Below, in pieces: positions 10,588 to 10,767 of a stretch of DNA of 10,767 nucleotides. The stretch covers positions 26,740 to 37,506 of the forward strand of contig JAHNZQ020000006.1 in NCBI GenBank assembly GCA_019155205.2, in the 5' to 3' direction. The translations under genes were made by a program, and so were the position numbers. The notes beneath the pieces are model-generated. The model was not told where the DNA came from, ran no database searches, and worked only from the letters and a program-made list of their open reading frames with translations. This DNA comes from Gracilaria vermiculophylla. Lineage: Eukaryota; Rhodophyta; Florideophyceae; Gracilariales; Gracilariaceae. Within the stretch, counting starts at the first letter, position 1, and the number at the start of each line of letters is the position of its first letter.

Positions 10588-10767
10588 ATGCTAAATATTA
10601 GACCGGACGAAATAAGTAATATAATAAAACAGCAGATTGATAAATATGATCAGCAAATAGAAATTACTAATGTAGGAACTGTTTTACAAGTTAGTGATGG
10701 AATAGCACGTGTTTATGGATTAGACGAAGCAATGGCTGGGGAATTATTGCAATTTGAAGATCAAGAT
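10588..10767 (+). CDS. atpA: ATP synthase CF1 alpha subunit, N-terminal end (partial)
   Basis: The alpha subunit forms the non-catalytic, nucleotide-binding part of the CF1 hexamer. Sixty codons are visible from ATG 10588 to the window edge. They read [20 protein letters not shown], then the beta-barrel start with [20 protein letters not shown] and [11 protein letters not shown], the standard N-terminus of alpha. The Walker motifs lie beyond the window. No ribosome-binding site is visible in the 54-base AT-rich spacer after atpD. Truncation is only by the window end; nothing suggests a broken gene. Confidence 0.97.
   Translation, partial: MLNIRPDEISNIIKQQIDKYDQQIEITNVGTVLQVSDGIARVYGLDEAMAGELLQFEDQD

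Overview
The window is a gene-dense, strongly AT-rich piece of a plastid genome with every gene on the + strand. The order is rpoB (3' end), rpoC1, rpoC2, rps2, tsf, atpI, atpH, atpG (b'), atpF (b), atpD (delta), atpA (5' end). Plastid-encoded tsf, atpG and atpD, an rpoC split into rpoC1 and rpoC2, an atpF without an intron, and the unbroken rpo-rps2-tsf-atp order together point to a red alga, probably a florideophyte, or less likely a red-derived plastid. All gene identities come from reading the translations; no database search was run.

Layout: positions 1-6003 hold the three genes for the beta, beta' and beta'' subunits of the cyanobacterial-type plastid RNA polymerase. Positions 6164-7588 hold two translation genes, ribosomal protein S2 and elongation factor Ts. 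Positions 7727-10767 hold the ATP synthase cluster: CF0 subunits a, c, b' and b, then CF1 delta and the start of CF1 alpha. Both ends of the window cut through genes. No spacer exceeds about 160 bases. The longest (6004-6163, 7589-7726, 8474-8562 and 8812-8915) contain no tRNA or known gene that I can see. The one strong non-coding structure is a 12-bp perfect inverted repeat followed by T residues just after atpH.

The main anomaly is in rpoC1. The 631-sense-codon frame is interrupted by a single in-frame TAG at 1677-1679, exactly where the beta' family has a conserved tryptophan (TGG). The 210 codons after it are intact and highly conserved, and they include the catalytic NADFDGD loop. Termination at the TAG would give a beta' subunit without an active site, and no credible restart lies before that motif. 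TAG also ends rpoC1 itself, tsf and atpH, so it is not simply reassigned. A base-calling error or mutation is the plain explanation; A-to-G type RNA editing or readthrough is the interesting one.

Otherwise this is ordinary, conserved plastid sequence. I found no mobile element, CRISPR array, tRNA, rRNA or unknown multi-gene system. Smaller points are Shine-Dalgarno-like sites only before rpoC1, rpoC2 and atpD, a 4-base atpF/atpD overlap, a marginal 32-codon hydrophobic frame before rps2, and a 12-base motif shared by the tsf and atpH leaders.
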